DNA of 64,000 bases from Polyangia bacterium (GTDB taxonomy: Bacteria > Myxococcota_A > Polyangia > Polyangiales > JAUICN01), in the NCBI GenBank assembly GCA_030427835.1, contig JAUICN010000014.1:1-64000 (forward strand), given 5' to 3'. Numbering within the stretch: the first letter of the stretch is position 1; each line of letters opens with the position of its first letter. The position numbers and the translations under genes are program-made. This document shows, piece by piece, positions 28,697-38,694 of the stretch. The notes under the pieces were generated by a model. It had not been told where the DNA came from, searched no databases, and saw only the letters and a list, made by a program, of their open reading frames with translations.

Positions 28697-29209
28697 TCAA
28701 ACGCACTGCAAGACCCGAACCCCAACAATCTCAAACGTGGCGGTGCCGGAGGGCTTTTCGATGGTGACATCGTCCCCCTCCTCTTTTCCAAGCAGGGCCT
28801 TGCCCACGGGCGAGTGCATGCTGATCCAACCCCGATCCGCGTCAAACTCGTCTGGCCCCACCACACGGTAGGTGTGCACAATTCCCTGTTCGTCTTCCAG
28901 GTCCACCCAGCAACCAAAGTACACCTTGCCGTCATTGGGCGGCGGGCCATCTGCCACCCTTAGCACCTTCATGCGATTGCCCAGGAACTGCAACCGCCTG
29001 TCCACCTCAGCAAGCTTCTTCTTGCCGTAGATGTACTCGGCGTTCTCGGATCGATCCCCCTCGGCCGCCGCCACCGCCACCGCCCGCGCAAGCTTCGGCC
29101 GCTCCACATTCCAGAGCCGCTCCGCTTCCTCCTCAAGTGCGCGGTACCCTTCCCGGGTAATGTACCCAGGCCGCTTCGACTCATCCGGACGTGTACGCAT
29201 GCGGCCCAT
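28697..29209 (-). CDS. greB: Transcription elongation factor GreB
   Basis: A 170-residue factor that rescues backtracked RNA polymerase by stimulating transcript cleavage. The coiled-coil N-domain contains AAAEGDRSENAEYIYGKKKLAEVDRR, with the acidic tip Asp/Glu that reaches the active site. The FKBP-like C-domain has VYFGCWVDLEDEQG, VGPDEFDADRGWISMHSPVGKALLG. The segment YIYGKK and the length distinguish GreB from GreA. It is convergent with ilvB and 16 bp downstream of a lipoprotein gene. Confidence 0.93.
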   Translation of the reverse strand: MGRMRTRPDESKRPGYITREGYRALEEEAERLWNVERPKLARAVAVAAAEGDRSENAEYIYGKKKLAEVDRRLQFLGNRMKVLRVADGPPPNDGKVYFGCWVDLEDEQGIVHTYRVVGPDEFDADRGWISMHSPVGKALLGKEEGDDVTIEKPSGTATFEIVGVRVLQCV

Positions 29210-29225
29210 CGCATGCAGCCATACC

Positions 29226-30425
29226 CTACCGCTGCACGTGGGTCACATGGAACTCCGTGTCCCGTTCGAGCACAATCCAGCTCCCGTCAAAATCCACAAA
29301 CGTAGGGCGGCTCACGTCCAGCCGTACAGGAGGTCGAGGTGCCCCGTCTAGGGAGGAAGGTGCCAGCTTCCAGACATCACCATGGTCACCCACCCAGCCC
29401 ACACGCAAACCAAGGGATGGGGCCCCCGGCACCGAAGAAGGGTACGCAACGTTGTCGCATTCATCCCACTCTACGCCACTGCGTTCACCACAACCCATAA
29501 TCGATCCATAAAAGGCACCCGTTCGATCCATGGACTGTTCATCTCCCCCCACAGACCAAAACTCCACCTGCGACATGGCGCCCGGCAATCGCCAAAACGA
29601 AGGAAAATCCAAGCGATCGGTACGCACATACACGGCCCCCCAACTTCCCCAGGGGCCAAACACCCGCGCAATCCAGACACGCGCAGCTGCCCGGTCCCCA
29701 TAGGTCAGTACACTCTGCGGTTTCAGCGGGTGCCGCCGTAATTTCCATTGCTCCACCGCCACCCCCTGCAGTACCGAAACCAGGGTAAATCCAGGCACAT
29801 CAACGGTGTAGATCAACTCCACCCGGATCCAATCAAGGCCACAACGCTCCCGCCACGATTGGGATATTTCATCCGCAAATACCAACTCCTGAGCATCGTC
29901 AGAACTTCGGTGGTAGTTCAGAAGAAACGAAGCGCGGGTCTCACCCTGTGATTGCAGGGCAACACCACAGGATCCCGACCCGTGGATCGACCATTGATCG
30001 CGCGCGAACACAACGAATGCCTTTGCATCCCGCTCCCGTACGGTAAGTCGGCCACCCGTCACAACCTCCGGGGGTACATGCAGCAAAAAGGGCGACAGGG
30101 TCACCGCCACCGCTGCCTGCTGGGGCGGAGGATCCACACCCACCACGCCCAACCTATCCGCGGGGTGTACCCTCACCTCCGGCCGAAGGCGCACCTCCGT
30201 AGGCCACGACTCCACCACCCCTCCCGCACGGGTCACCCGAAATGTGGCCACCACAGGCACCGTGTGACTCAACAGTGGATCCACAAGAGACTTCACAGAC
30301 GGGTCGTCATCCGCAACACCCACCTCCCCGGTCGCCACCGCCGAACACCCAGATAAGGTGCACATCAAACCCCACAAAAGAACAAACAGGGCGAAAGTGC
30401 AAGCACGGGCAAAAGGCAACTTCAT
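29226..30425 (-). CDS. Predicted lipoprotein, unknown function
   Basis: A 399-residue lipoprotein. ATG at 30425 follows GAGG at good spacing; the signal peptide ends CTLSGC. The mature protein looks beta-rich with many Trp and few Lys, typical of an envelope protein, but no domain is recognised. It diverges from the pseudoprotease gene at 30539 across 113 bp, so the two may share a regulatory region. greB lies 16 bp downstream on the same strand. Confidence 0.77.
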   Translation of the reverse strand: MKLPFARACTFALFVLLWGLMCTLSGCSAVATGEVGVADDDPSVKSLVDPLLSHTVPVVATFRVTRAGGVVESWPTEVRLRPEVRVHPADRLGVVGVDPPPQQAAVAVTLSPFLLHVPPEVVTGGRLTVRERDAKAFVVFARDQWSIHGSGSCGVALQSQGETRASFLLNYHRSSDDAQELVFADEISQSWRERCGLDWIRVELIYTVDVPGFTLVSVLQGVAVEQWKLRRHPLKPQSVLTYGDRAAARVWIARVFGPWGSWGAVYVRTDRLDFPSFWRLPGAMSQVEFWSVGGDEQSMDRTGAFYGSIMGCGERSGVEWDECDNVAYPSSVPGAPSLGLRVGWVGDHGDVWKLAPSSLDGAPRPPVRLDVSRPTFVDFDGSWIVLERDTEFHVTHVQR

Positions 30426-30538
30426 GGAAAACCTCAACCCTTCCTACGGTCGAAAGGGCAAAAAGATTCCTGAAGACCCCACACGCACAACAAAGCTAGC
30501 GCTGGCACGCCCCTTGCTTCTGCTGCTCACACCCCCCC

Positions 30539-32521
30539 ATGCCATTCCCACATCGCTCCGCTGTTCTTCCCCTACTCCTGCTCATCCCATGCTTGCATTG
30601 GGTCGGGTGCTTCCATGTGCCCCCCGCCGCCGAAATCAAACGTAGCTCCTACGTCCGCTACGATCTCCGCCGCGAGGCATGGATACTGTACAAACAGGAG
30701 CGCATGGACATCGCAACGCACCTGACGTGCCCCGGTGAGGGCCAGGTTCGTTCCAATACCATCGTACTCACCCCAAATAGGAAAAGTAAGCGCAGCAGTG
30801 AACTTAAGGAACAGGGGCAGGCCCTATGGATAGGCGTCCACCGCAACGTCTCAAACGGCCTCTTTGGCGTCACCCAAGAAGTCAGGCCTGCTGCCCAAAC
30901 CCGCTACAACAAGGCACCCACCGAAAGCATGGCCCCACCCGATCCCTGCGGTAGCTTTGATCTCCCAGACTACGGCGCACTGCACCTGCTGAAAGAAACC
31001 TTCGATGATTGGCTCACGGAGAACGACAGAGCCTACGGCATCGGGGTCTCCACCCGGGAACATGCGGAAAACAACCTCATCATCGATCGTGTGATTCGAG
31101 ATGTTCAGAGATGGCTCAACAAACCTTCCACCGGAACAAAAGGCAACCACCGACAAGACGGGGGTACAGCCACCGGCAACCAATCCACTCCCCCAAAAAA
31201 CCGCTACGACATTGTCCCGCATCACCCCGTTTCCGCACTGATCCAACGTGTTTCCACCTACGGTCAAATCATATGCTCGGCGGGCCGGCTTGATCTAGAT
31301 GAGGAAACAAACATCCAGCCCTACAGCGGTGTAGTCATCACCACTGCGGACTGCATCCCCAAAAAGAAGTCCGTGCTGTACGTCACCCACGGCCCCATCG
31401 GTACCCAGAAACTGCTGGAGGTAGCGTTTGTGGTCGTGCACCGGGGCCACAAACCCACACTACAGTTGGGTCCCCATACCAACCTAGCGTTTCTTTTCCT
31501 ACGGGATCCGGAATCCAGTCCCCAACCCCCACCCTCTTCCAACCGTGCCCTACCCCAGGAAACCCTGCCCCAGGAAACGCTGGATTGGCCCGTATTCCCA
31601 ATGGATCCCACGGCCACGTTTGCCGGAGCAGGCTACGGCATGCCCGGAGCGGGCTACCCCACTTCCTGGAACGTGGACAAGCTCGCCACAATTGAAAACG
31701 GGCAGCTCCAGGCCTTCACCCCAAGTTTTGAGCTTCAAGACAGCGACCAGGGCAGCCCCATCTACGACACCTTTGGGACCTTCCACGGCATTCTCACCAC
31801 AGAAACCGGCATTACACGGTTAAAAGACGAACCTTCCTTTCAACGGCACTATGTACTGCCCCTGCGCATGCACCACCTGATGCTCAACTGCGCCATCGAT
31901 CTTGCCACCCAAAATCCCCCCGCAAGCGGCCGTTTTCGAATCGATAGGAGCACCTGCCCCGCGTTGTTAGATCCGGAGGACCACAACTACGATGCCATGG
32001 GCACACGCCAATTTAGGCTCGGAGCGTGGACCGTATATCTGTCCCCCTGGCAGCCCGGTGCCTGCCGCACCGCCTACCCGGGGCCCGAGCCCCTAGAAAC
32101 GAATCCAACCTCCCCAAAACCAAACCTAGGCCATATTTGGACACGCCACATCTACGCTGAACTGCCCCGCAAGGACGGAAAACCCGCCCGACAACAGCGG
32201 CTCCGCATCGACGCTCGGAACCATTGGTTCACCCCCGAAAACCAACGCAGTCGCCCCGCCGGCGAGGTAGATTGGGAGGTTTCCACAAAAACGGTCGCGG
32301 TGGCATTTCCCCCAGGCACTGAACTTGGCGCCCGGATGCCTTGTCCAGAAACCTTCGCCGCCTGCCCCAAGGACCTCCCCGACGAACCCAACTGCACCTG
32401 TCACCATGACCGAACCTACAACGCCGGCATCAAAGCACTCGAGTACATCATTCCCGGTGCAATCCAGTCACGCCCCGTCGGGCATTCCAACCTTGCATAC
32501 GCCATTGAGTCTCCCCGCTAG
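30539..32521 (+). CDS. Predicted lipoprotein with a triad-less trypsin-like domain
   Basis: A 660-residue protein with a signal peptide and a Cys at WVGC (residue 24). Residues ~240-425 look like an S1 trypsin fold: SGVVITTADC aligns with the GVLITxxxxLTAAHC block, HTNLAFLFL with NDIALL, AGYG with VGWG, and SDQGSPIYDTFGTFHGILT with the GDSGGP region. In this alignment all three catalytic residues are replaced: His by Asp271, Asp by Asn315, Ser by Gln404. It should therefore be a pseudoprotease, perhaps a binding protein. Flanking N-terminal (~45-200) and Cys-rich C-terminal (~580-650, CPETFAACPK to CTCHH) domains recur in the fragments downstream. Confidence 0.72.
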   Translation: MPFPHRSAVLPLLLLIPCLHWVGCFHVPPAAEIKRSSYVRYDLRREAWILYKQERMDIATHLTCPGEGQVRSNTIVLTPNRKSKRSSELKEQGQALWIGVHRNVSNGLFGVTQEVRPAAQTRYNKAPTESMAPPDPCGSFDLPDYGALHLLKETFDDWLTENDRAYGIGVSTREHAENNLIIDRVIRDVQRWLNKPSTGTKGNHRQDGGTATGNQSTPPKNRYDIVPHHPVSALIQRVSTYGQIICSAGRLDLDEETNIQPYSGVVITTADCIPKKKSVLYVTHGPIGTQKLLEVAFVVVHRGHKPTLQLGPHTNLAFLFLRDPESSPQPPPSSNRALPQETLPQETLDWPVFPMDPTATFAGAGYGMPGAGYPTSWNVDKLATIENGQLQAFTPSFELQDSDQGSPIYDTFGTFHGILTTETGITRLKDEPSFQRHYVLPLRMHHLMLNCAIDLATQNPPASGRFRIDRSTCPALLDPEDHNYDAMGTRQFRLGAWTVYLSPWQPGACRTAYPGPEPLETNPTSPKPNLGHIWTRHIYAELPRKDGKPARQQRLRIDARNHWFTPENQRSRPAGEVDWEVSTKTVAVAFPPGTELGARMPCPETFAACPKDLPDEPNCTCHHDRTYNAGIKALEYIIPGAIQSRPVGHSNLAYAIESPR

Positions 32522-32853
32522 CCCACCCCGCCATCGGTTGCCCGCTCCACCCCCTGTGGCCCACTCTGCCATCCGTAGCCCACCCTGCCCCAAACAAAAC
32601 AGCTCTGCACCCATGGCACATCACCTATCCCGAAAAGGCGAGGACCTGCGCAACCAACGCCTCGATCATCTTAGAGGAAGCAAGCCCCTTGCCCACGGCA
32701 CAGCTCACCTCATCAACCCGTGTCGTCTCAACAGGTGTACGGGCAAAGGGGTCAGCCTGCAGCCGTTGGCGTTCGAGCAAGGCCGTTAGGATTCCACACT
32801 GGATAAACCCTCGATACCGCGCCACCGGCTCAAACTGCGCAACCGCGGTGTAG

Positions 32854-33021
32854 TCCCCTGCCGTAGGCCAATCAGGAAAGTGGCCTGAACTGGCAACCTG
32901 CAAACACAGCGGTACCCACGGTGCCGCACGAAAGGCATTGCACTATCTGGTACCGGGCAAACGCGCACTTCAACTCCCCGAACAAGAATCCATCGTTTGG
33001 GCCATCAGTTCGCTCCGCTAA
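32854..33021 (+). pseudogene. Remnant of a pseudoprotease-family C-terminus
   Basis: An open stretch with no start and a TAA at 33019-33021. Its tail (KALHYLVPG, then WAISSLR) aligns with the ends of the proteins encoded at 30539-32521 (KALEYIIPG, YAIESPR) and 33035-33472 (KALHYLIP, LDAISHVP). Only about 50 residues survive after an in-frame stop at 32851-32853. The 330 bp before it (32522-32853) hold nothing else I can identify. Confidence 0.6.
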
Positions 33022-33034
33022 CACACAGGCAGAC

Positions 33035-33472
33035 CTGCATTCCGCCTCCCATTGCCCCTACGCCCTGCTACTGGGTGCCACTTCCTGCACAGCTCCGCTG
33101 CCCACGGCCGGCGTCAAGGGCGCCCCTACCCAACGGCGTCTGCTTCGCCACAAACGCTGGGCTCTCCATACCGCCGCCGTACACGTCGCCACCCACCTGA
33201 CCTGCCCCAACGGGGGTGACCCCTGGGTACGCTCCAAACAGAAACTGGCCGTAACCCATCCCCCGGGCACGGATTTCGGCACCCTATTGGGCTGCCCGAA
33301 CACATTCAGCAAGTGCGACAAGGAAAAACCAAATGCCCCGGACTGCACCTGCCATCACCCAGACACACTAGGCGCCGCAACAAAGGCGCTCCACTACCTG
33401 ATTCCAGCAGAATGCTTGAAAGACACACCCAACCGTACCGTGGTCCTAGACGCGATCTCACACGTGCCCTGA
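33035..33472 (+). pseudogene. Internally deleted member of the pseudoprotease family
   Basis: About 145 codons. The start of the frame matches the N-terminus of the 30539-32521 protein (ATHLTCP shared, same spacing from a lipobox-like ATSC), then jumps directly to its C-terminal domain (PPGTDFGTLLGCPNTF, CTCHH, KALHYLIP). The whole trypsin-like middle is missing. The codon at the expected start is CTG rather than ATG. It is either a deletion derivative out of use or a short gene with a non-standard start. Confidence 0.6.
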
Positions 33473-33562
33473 GCCCCAAGGGGGAGGCAAGCTTGACCAG
33501 GACCGCAGACAACCCTATTCTTTCACCATGTTCTCGGCACAACCCCCTGCTGCGATGTCCGT

Positions 33563-33637
33563 AGCCCGCCCTATGGCGGTCCGCCCTGTGGAGGTCCGTC
33601 CTGTGGCGGTGCGTCCTGTGGCGGTGCGTCCTGTAAT
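33563..33637. repeat. 15-bp tandem repeat, about five copies
   Basis: Units of the type GGTGCGTCCTGTGGC run head to tail, the first one more diverged. It lies in the 375-bp gap between the degenerated gene at 33035-33472 and ilvN, in which I see no gene. Confidence 0.8.
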
Positions 33638-33699
33638 TGTGCTCGAGCTTATGATCCTCCGTACCTAGGGGCTCGCCGTTACATGTCTTTTTGACTTCG

Positions 33700-33731
33700 A
33701 GCCCCGCACCCAGGTCGCGGGGCTTTTTTTT
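33700..33731 (+). terminator. Intrinsic terminator ahead of ilvN
   Basis: AGCCCCGC at 33700-33707 pairs perfectly with GCGGGGCT at 33717-33724, followed by an eight-base T-run. It would stop transcripts from the inserted block 117 bp before ilvN, so ilvN and the genes after it should need their own promoter between 33732 and 33848. Confidence 0.88.
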
Positions 33732-33847
33732 GGCCCAAACCCGACCCCAAGACCCCAAGACCCCGCCAACGCAACTCCATTTACAAATCCCACAAAGCAG
33801 CTAAACCCATGCCCCCGAAAACCCGCGACCCTAGCGGGGCCCAAAAC

Positions 33848-34489
33848 ATGACCCAAAGCACTGAAAATAAAGAAGAAACATCCAGTTCCGGGGATTCCGC
33901 CCCCACCCCCTCTTCCGCGCCCCCCTCCGTACCACCCACAGGGCCCGCCCCCGCACCCACCCGCAGCCACACCTTTGTGGTCCACGTCGAGGACATTCCC
34001 GGGGTGCTCAACCGGGTCTCGTCCCTCTTTCGGCGCCGCAACTACAACATCGATTCCCTCACCGTCAGCCGCACCCACCAGGAGGGTGTTTCTCGCATGA
34101 CCGTGGTGGTCCAGGCCGACGACGACAAGGCCAAGCGCATCGAAGCCAACCTTTACAAGCTCGTCAACGTGCTGCGTGTGGACAACATCAGCGACGAACC
34201 TGCTGTGGTCCGGGATCTTGCCCTGATCAAAGTGCGCGCCACACCGGAACAGCGCAGCCAAATCCTCACCGTGTGCGAAGTATTCCGCGCCCGGGTCCTG
34301 GACGTGAGCCCCCGCTCGGTGGTGGTGGAAATGAGCGGCACCCGCGAAAAAATCAACGGCCTACTCGACGTACTCGAGCCCTTTGGCCTGGTGGAGCTCG
34401 TACAAAGCGGCGTCATCGGCATGGCCCGCGGGGCCGACCACACCGGCGCCTCCCTACCCCCCACACGCAAATCCATTCACGTCGCCTAA
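33848..34489 (+). CDS. ilvN: Acetolactate synthase, regulatory subunit
   Basis: The small subunit activates IlvB and confers feedback inhibition by valine. The N-terminal ACT domain is clear ([33 protein letters not shown]), followed by the C-terminal IlvN domain with RDLALIKV and [19 protein letters not shown] chose ATG at 33848 (GGGG upstream); an in-frame ATG at 33809 adds 13 residues. About 38 residues of Pro/Ser/Thr-rich extension precede the ACT domain. Its partner ilvB lies 5.4 kb upstream, an unusual separation. A 10-base tandem duplication spans the stop codon. Confidence 0.93.
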   Translation: MTQSTENKEETSSSGDSAPTPSSAPPSVPPTGPAPAPTRSHTFVVHVEDIPGVLNRVSSLFRRRNYNIDSLTVSRTHQEGVSRMTVVVQADDDKAKRIEANLYKLVNVLRVDNISDEPAVVRDLALIKVRATPEQRSQILTVCEVFRARVLDVSPRSVVVEMSGTREKINGLLDVLEPFGLVELVQSGVIGMARGADHTGASLPPTRKSIHVA

Positions 34490-34557
34490 CGACGTCGCCT
34501 AGTGAACACAGCAAGATTCCCAAAAACAGGAAAACCAAGGAAAAAGAAGGAAACACA

Positions 34558-35577
34558 ATGAGTCTGCAAATCCGTTACGACAAGGACGCCAACCTCGACC
34601 TCATCCAATCCAAGAAGGTCGCCATCGTTGGGTACGGTTCCCAGGGCCACGCCCATGCACTGAACCTCAAGGAATCCGGCGTGGACGTGCGCGTGGGTCT
34701 TCACGAGGGCTCCAAAAGTGCCCCCAAGGCCCGGCAAGCCGGCCTACCCGTCATGAGTGTTGCCGACGCTGCCAAGGAAGCGGACGTGATCATGATCCTG
34801 GCGCCGGACACCTCCCAGGCTGAAATCTACGAAACCTCCATCGCCCCCAACCTCAAGGCCGGCGACACCCTGATGTTCTCCCACGGATTCAACATTCGTT
34901 ACGGCACCATCACGCCCCCCAAGGACGTGGACGTTTCCATGGTGGCCCCCAAGAGCCCCGGCCACCGCGTGCGTGAAACCTACCAGGAGGGCGGCGGAGT
35001 CCCCGCACTTGTGGCCGTGCATCAGGATGCCACCGACAAGGCCGACGCCCTGGCCCTGGCCTACGCGTGCGCCATCGGTTCCGGCCGGGCAGGCGTGCTC
35101 ACCACCACCTTCACCGAAGAAACCGAAACCGATCTCTTCGGCGAACAGGCCGTGCTTTGCGGCGGTGCCTCCGAGTTGGTCAAGGCCGGCTTCAAAACCC
35201 TGGTGGACGCAGGTTACCAACCCGAAATCGCGTACTTTGAGTGCCTGCACGAGCTGAAGCTCATCGTGGACCTCATGTACCGCGGCGGTCTCAACTACAT
35301 GCGTTACTCCATCAGCGACACCGCTGAACAGGGCGACTACGTCTCCGGCCCCCGGGTCATCGACGACCACGTCCGCGAGTCCATGAAAAAGGTACTCACA
35401 GACATCCAGGACGGCACCTTCGCCAAAAACTGGATCGCAGAAAACAAGGCCGGTCGCCCCAACTACAAGGCCACCCAGCGGGCCGAACAGGATCAAACCC
35501 TGGAACAGGTCGGCGCACGCCTGCGCTCCATGATGACCTTCGTGGATCCTGTCACCATCAAACCTGAAGACCAATGA
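34558..35577 (+). CDS. ilvC: Ketol-acid reductoisomerase (class I)
   Basis: The 339-residue enzyme isomerises and reduces acetolactate or acetohydroxybutyrate with NAD(P)H and Mg, the second step to Val/Leu/Ile. The cofactor loop is [17 protein letters not shown]; metal ligands lie in [13 protein letters not shown] and [18 protein letters not shown]. The length marks the short, class I form. AGAAGG precedes the ATG, 68 bp after ilvN; leuA starts 7 bp after the stop. Confidence 0.96.
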   Translation: MSLQIRYDKDANLDLIQSKKVAIVGYGSQGHAHALNLKESGVDVRVGLHEGSKSAPKARQAGLPVMSVADAAKEADVIMILAPDTSQAEIYETSIAPNLKAGDTLMFSHGFNIRYGTITPPKDVDVSMVAPKSPGHRVRETYQEGGGVPALVAVHQDATDKADALALAYACAIGSGRAGVLTTTFTEETETDLFGEQAVLCGGASELVKAGFKTLVDAGYQPEIAYFECLHELKLIVDLMYRGGLNYMRYSISDTAEQGDYVSGPRVIDDHVRESMKKVLTDIQDGTFAKNWIAENKAGRPNYKATQRAEQDQTLEQVGARLRSMMTFVDPVTIKPEDQ

Positions 35578-35584
35578 GATAAAG

Positions 35585-37240
35585 ATGAGTTCCACCCCGA
35601 GTCAAGACAGCAACTACGTTCGTATTTTCGACACGACCCTTCGAGACGGGGAGCAGTCGCCCGGCGCGACCATGACCAGTCTCGAAAAGTTGGAAGTGGG
35701 GCGTGCGCTAGCAAGGCTTGGGGTGGACATCATTGAAGCCGGCTTTCCCGCGGCCTCTCCAGACGACCTGAGGGGCGTGCAACAACTGGCAGAACGGGTG
35801 GGGCAGCAACCCGCAAACGGGCGCCCCCAGTCGGAGCCCCCGGTCATCTGTGGCCTTGCCCGGGCCATGGAGCGGGACATCGACAAAACCTGGGAGGCCG
35901 TAGCCCCCGCAGCCCACCCGCGCATCCACACCTTCATTGCCACCTCACCCATTCACCGGGAGCACAAGCTGCGCATGTCGAAGCAAGAGGTGCTGGCACG
36001 CATTCGAGAAATGGTGGGCTACGCCAAATCCAAGTGTGCGGATATCGAGTTCAGCCCCGAGGACGCGGGCCGAACAGAGCTGGATTTCCTCAGCGAGGCC
36101 GTACAGGTCGCCATCGACGCGGGTGCCACCACCATCAACATTCCAGACACGGTGGGCTACACCACCCCCAACGAGTTTGGTGCACGCATCGCCCACCTCA
36201 TGGCCCACGTGCCCAACGTGAACCAGGCGGTGCTCTCGGTGCACTGCCACAACGATCTTGGCCTGGCCACGGCAAACGCACTGGCCGGCATCCAGGCAGG
36301 CGCACGCCAGGCAGAAGTCACCATCAACGGCATCGGCGAACGGGCCGGCAACACCGCATTGGAAGAGCTGGTGATGGCCCTGCACACCCGCTCTCCCCTG
36401 TACGGACTAACCACCGGAATCGACACCACCCAGATCGCACGCACCAGCAAACTGGTCAGCGCCACCACCGGCATGGCGGTGCAACCCAACAAGGCCATCG
36501 TGGGCGCCAATGCCTTTGCCCACGAGTCTGGCATCCACCAGGACGCCATGCTCAAGCATGAGGAAACCTACGAAATCATGCGGCCAGAAACGGTCGGCAT
36601 CACCCAAAGTTCACTCATCCTGGGCAAACACTCCGGCAGGCACGCTTTGAAAAACAGGCTGGAGGAGCTTGGCTTCGGGCTAGAGGGGGAAGACCTCAAC
36701 AAAATCTTTGAGCGTTTCAAGGAGCTGGCCGATCGCAAGAAGGTCATCACCAACGCGGACCTCATGGCCATGGTCTCCACCGAAATGGATGAGACCGCAG
36801 AGGGCTACCAACTGGACGCCGTACAGGTGGCCAGCGGCTCCGCCGGCATGCCCACCGCCACCCTACGGTTGCGTGATCCTGAAGGGAACCTTCACACGGC
36901 CGCCTGCATCGGCACCGGCCTGGTGGACGCATGCTTCAAGGCCATCAAAGAGATTGTTCCCGCAAAAGCCGTGCTCATGGAATACACGGTTCAATCCGTC
37001 ACCCAGGGCATTGATGCCCTGGGCGAAGTCAGCGTGCGCCTGCGCCCAGATACAGCAGACAACGGGCAGACCACCGACGCCAACGAGGGCCGACTCAATC
37101 CCCAGAAGGGCCTAGGCCAACAACGTGTCTTTCACGGGCATGGCGCCGATACCGACGTCATCGTCGCGGGTGTCCAGGCCTACCTCAACGCACTCAACCG
37201 AATGATGTTAGCAACCCCCCACACCCAAGAGAACCCATGA
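35585..37240 (+). CDS. leuA: 2-Isopropylmalate synthase
   Basis: The 551-residue enzyme condenses 2-oxoisovalerate with acetyl-CoA, the committed step to leucine. The N-terminal TIM barrel starts [19 protein letters not shown] and includes the metal-binding [16 protein letters not shown] and [20 protein letters not shown] lies in the linker. The C-terminal regulatory domain (about residue 400 on) is present, so leucine feedback is expected. The gene overlaps leuC by 4 bp (ATGA). A short Asp/Gly-rich insertion lies near residue 480. Confidence 0.95.
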   Translation: MSSTPSQDSNYVRIFDTTLRDGEQSPGATMTSLEKLEVGRALARLGVDIIEAGFPAASPDDLRGVQQLAERVGQQPANGRPQSEPPVICGLARAMERDIDKTWEAVAPAAHPRIHTFIATSPIHREHKLRMSKQEVLARIREMVGYAKSKCADIEFSPEDAGRTELDFLSEAVQVAIDAGATTINIPDTVGYTTPNEFGARIAHLMAHVPNVNQAVLSVHCHNDLGLATANALAGIQAGARQAEVTINGIGERAGNTALEELVMALHTRSPLYGLTTGIDTTQIARTSKLVSATTGMAVQPNKAIVGANAFAHESGIHQDAMLKHEETYEIMRPETVGITQSSLILGKHSGRHALKNRLEELGFGLEGEDLNKIFERFKELADRKKVITNADLMAMVSTEMDETAEGYQLDAVQVASGSAGMPTATLRLRDPEGNLHTAACIGTGLVDACFKAIKEIVPAKAVLMEYTVQSVTQGIDALGEVSVRLRPDTADNGQTTDANEGRLNPQKGLGQQRVFHGHGADTDVIVAGVQAYLNALNRMMLATPHTQENP

Positions 37241-38634
37241 AAACCCTGTTTGAAAAAGTCTGGAACGATCACGTTGTAAACACCGAGGCCAACCGCCCGG
37301 CCGTGCTCTACATCGACCTGCACCTCATTCACGAAGTCACCTCGCCCCAGGCCTTCCAGGGCATACGCAACCGAGGAATGAAGGTTCGCCGTCCCGATCG
37401 GACCCTTGCCACCATGGATCACTCCACACCCACCACCCCTGGGTTGAAGATTGTGGATCCCCTGGCTGCCAAGCAGCTGGAAACCCTGGTCAACAACTGC
37501 GCCGAGTTCGGCGTGGAGCTGCACAGCCTTACCTCCGACAAGCAGGGCATCGTGCACGTCATCGGGCCAGAGCTGGGCCGCACCCAACCCGGCATGACCA
37601 TCGTTTGCGGCGACAGCCACACCTCCACCCACGGCGCCTTCGGGTCCCTGGCCTTTGGAATCGGCACAAGCGAAGTGGAACACGTACTCGCCACCCAGTG
37701 CCTTTTGCAACACAAGCCAAAAACCTTCGAAGTGCGCTTTGAGGGCACGCCCGCAAAGGGGGTCACCGCCAAGGACTTCATCCTGGCTGTCATCGCACAA
37801 ATCGGCACCGACGGCGGCACCGGCCACGTGCTGGAATACACCGGAAGCGCCATCCGCGCCCTCGACATGGAGAGCCGCATGACCATCTCCAACATGTCCA
37901 TCGAAGCGGGCGCCCGGGCCGGCATGGTCGCCCCAGACGACACCACCTTTGAATACGTGGCCGGCCGTGAAGCGGCACCCAAGGGGGCCGAGTGGGATGC
38001 GGCCGTGGCCCGTTGGAGGCAACTCCCCACAGACGAGGGCGCCACCTACGATCAATCCATGACCATCGACGTCAACACGCTCGAACCCATGATCACCTAC
38101 GGCACCAACCCAGGCATGGGTGTGGCCGTAACACAACCCGTACCCACCCCTGAGAGCATGAAGAGTGCCGCCGCCAGGGCCGATCTGGAAAAAGCCCTGA
38201 AGTACATGGGACTGGAAGCCGGAAAGCCCCTCACAGGCAAGCCCGTGGATGTGGTGTTCATCGGCTCCTGCACCAACTCCCGCATGTCCGACTTGCGGGC
38301 CGCGGCAAGCGTACTCAAGGGCCGCAAGGTGGCCAGCAGCGTTCGCACGCTCGTGGTGCCCGGTTCCAAACAGATCAAGCGCGAAGCCGAAGCAGAGGGA
38401 CTGCACACCATATTCACGGACGCGGGCGCCGAATGGCGTGAGGCCGGCTGCTCCATGTGCATCGCCATGAACGGCGACCAGATCAACGCCGGGCAGTACG
38501 CGGTCAGCACCTCCAACCGAAACTTCGAAGGCCGCCAGGGCAAGGGCGGGCGCACCTTCCTGGCATCGCCGCTCACCGCAGCCGCCTGCGCCATCACGGG
38601 CAAGGTCACCGACGTGCGCACCATGCTCCCCTAA
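37237..38634 (+). CDS. leuC: Isopropylmalate dehydratase, large subunit
   Basis: The 465-residue subunit binds the 4Fe-4S cluster and, with LeuD, isomerises 2- to 3-isopropylmalate; it also acts on citramalate in the CimA route. The cluster Cys are in IGSCTNSR (~344) and [10 protein letters not shown] (~405 and ~408). [32 protein letters not shown] and the C-terminal [11 protein letters not shown] are standard. It overlaps leuA by 4 bp. Confidence 0.96.
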   Translation: MKTLFEKVWNDHVVNTEANRPAVLYIDLHLIHEVTSPQAFQGIRNRGMKVRRPDRTLATMDHSTPTTPGLKIVDPLAAKQLETLVNNCAEFGVELHSLTSDKQGIVHVIGPELGRTQPGMTIVCGDSHTSTHGAFGSLAFGIGTSEVEHVLATQCLLQHKPKTFEVRFEGTPAKGVTAKDFILAVIAQIGTDGGTGHVLEYTGSAIRALDMESRMTISNMSIEAGARAGMVAPDDTTFEYVAGREAAPKGAEWDAAVARWRQLPTDEGATYDQSMTIDVNTLEPMITYGTNPGMGVAVTQPVPTPESMKSAAARADLEKALKYMGLEAGKPLTGKPVDVVFIGSCTNSRMSDLRAAASVLKGRKVASSVRTLVVPGSKQIKREAEAEGLHTIFTDAGAEWREAGCSMCIAMNGDQINAGQYAVSTSNRNFEGRQGKGGRTFLASPLTAAACAITGKVTDVRTMLP

Positions 38635-38694
38635 CGCCACACCACGCCACTCAAACCCAAAACCATCTTCCAGAACAACACCAAAGGACATTCC

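Noticed and set aside
32625-32903. 92-codon minus-strand frame (TTG start) between remnants
   Set aside because: Composition is protein-like, but it overlaps the plus-strand remnant at 32854-33021 and shows no convincing match; left unannotated.
33690-33731. tRNA-like 3' end (TTCGAGCCCCGC)
   Set aside because: No acceptor or anticodon arm upstream; the sequence forms an ordinary terminator hairpin with a T-run.
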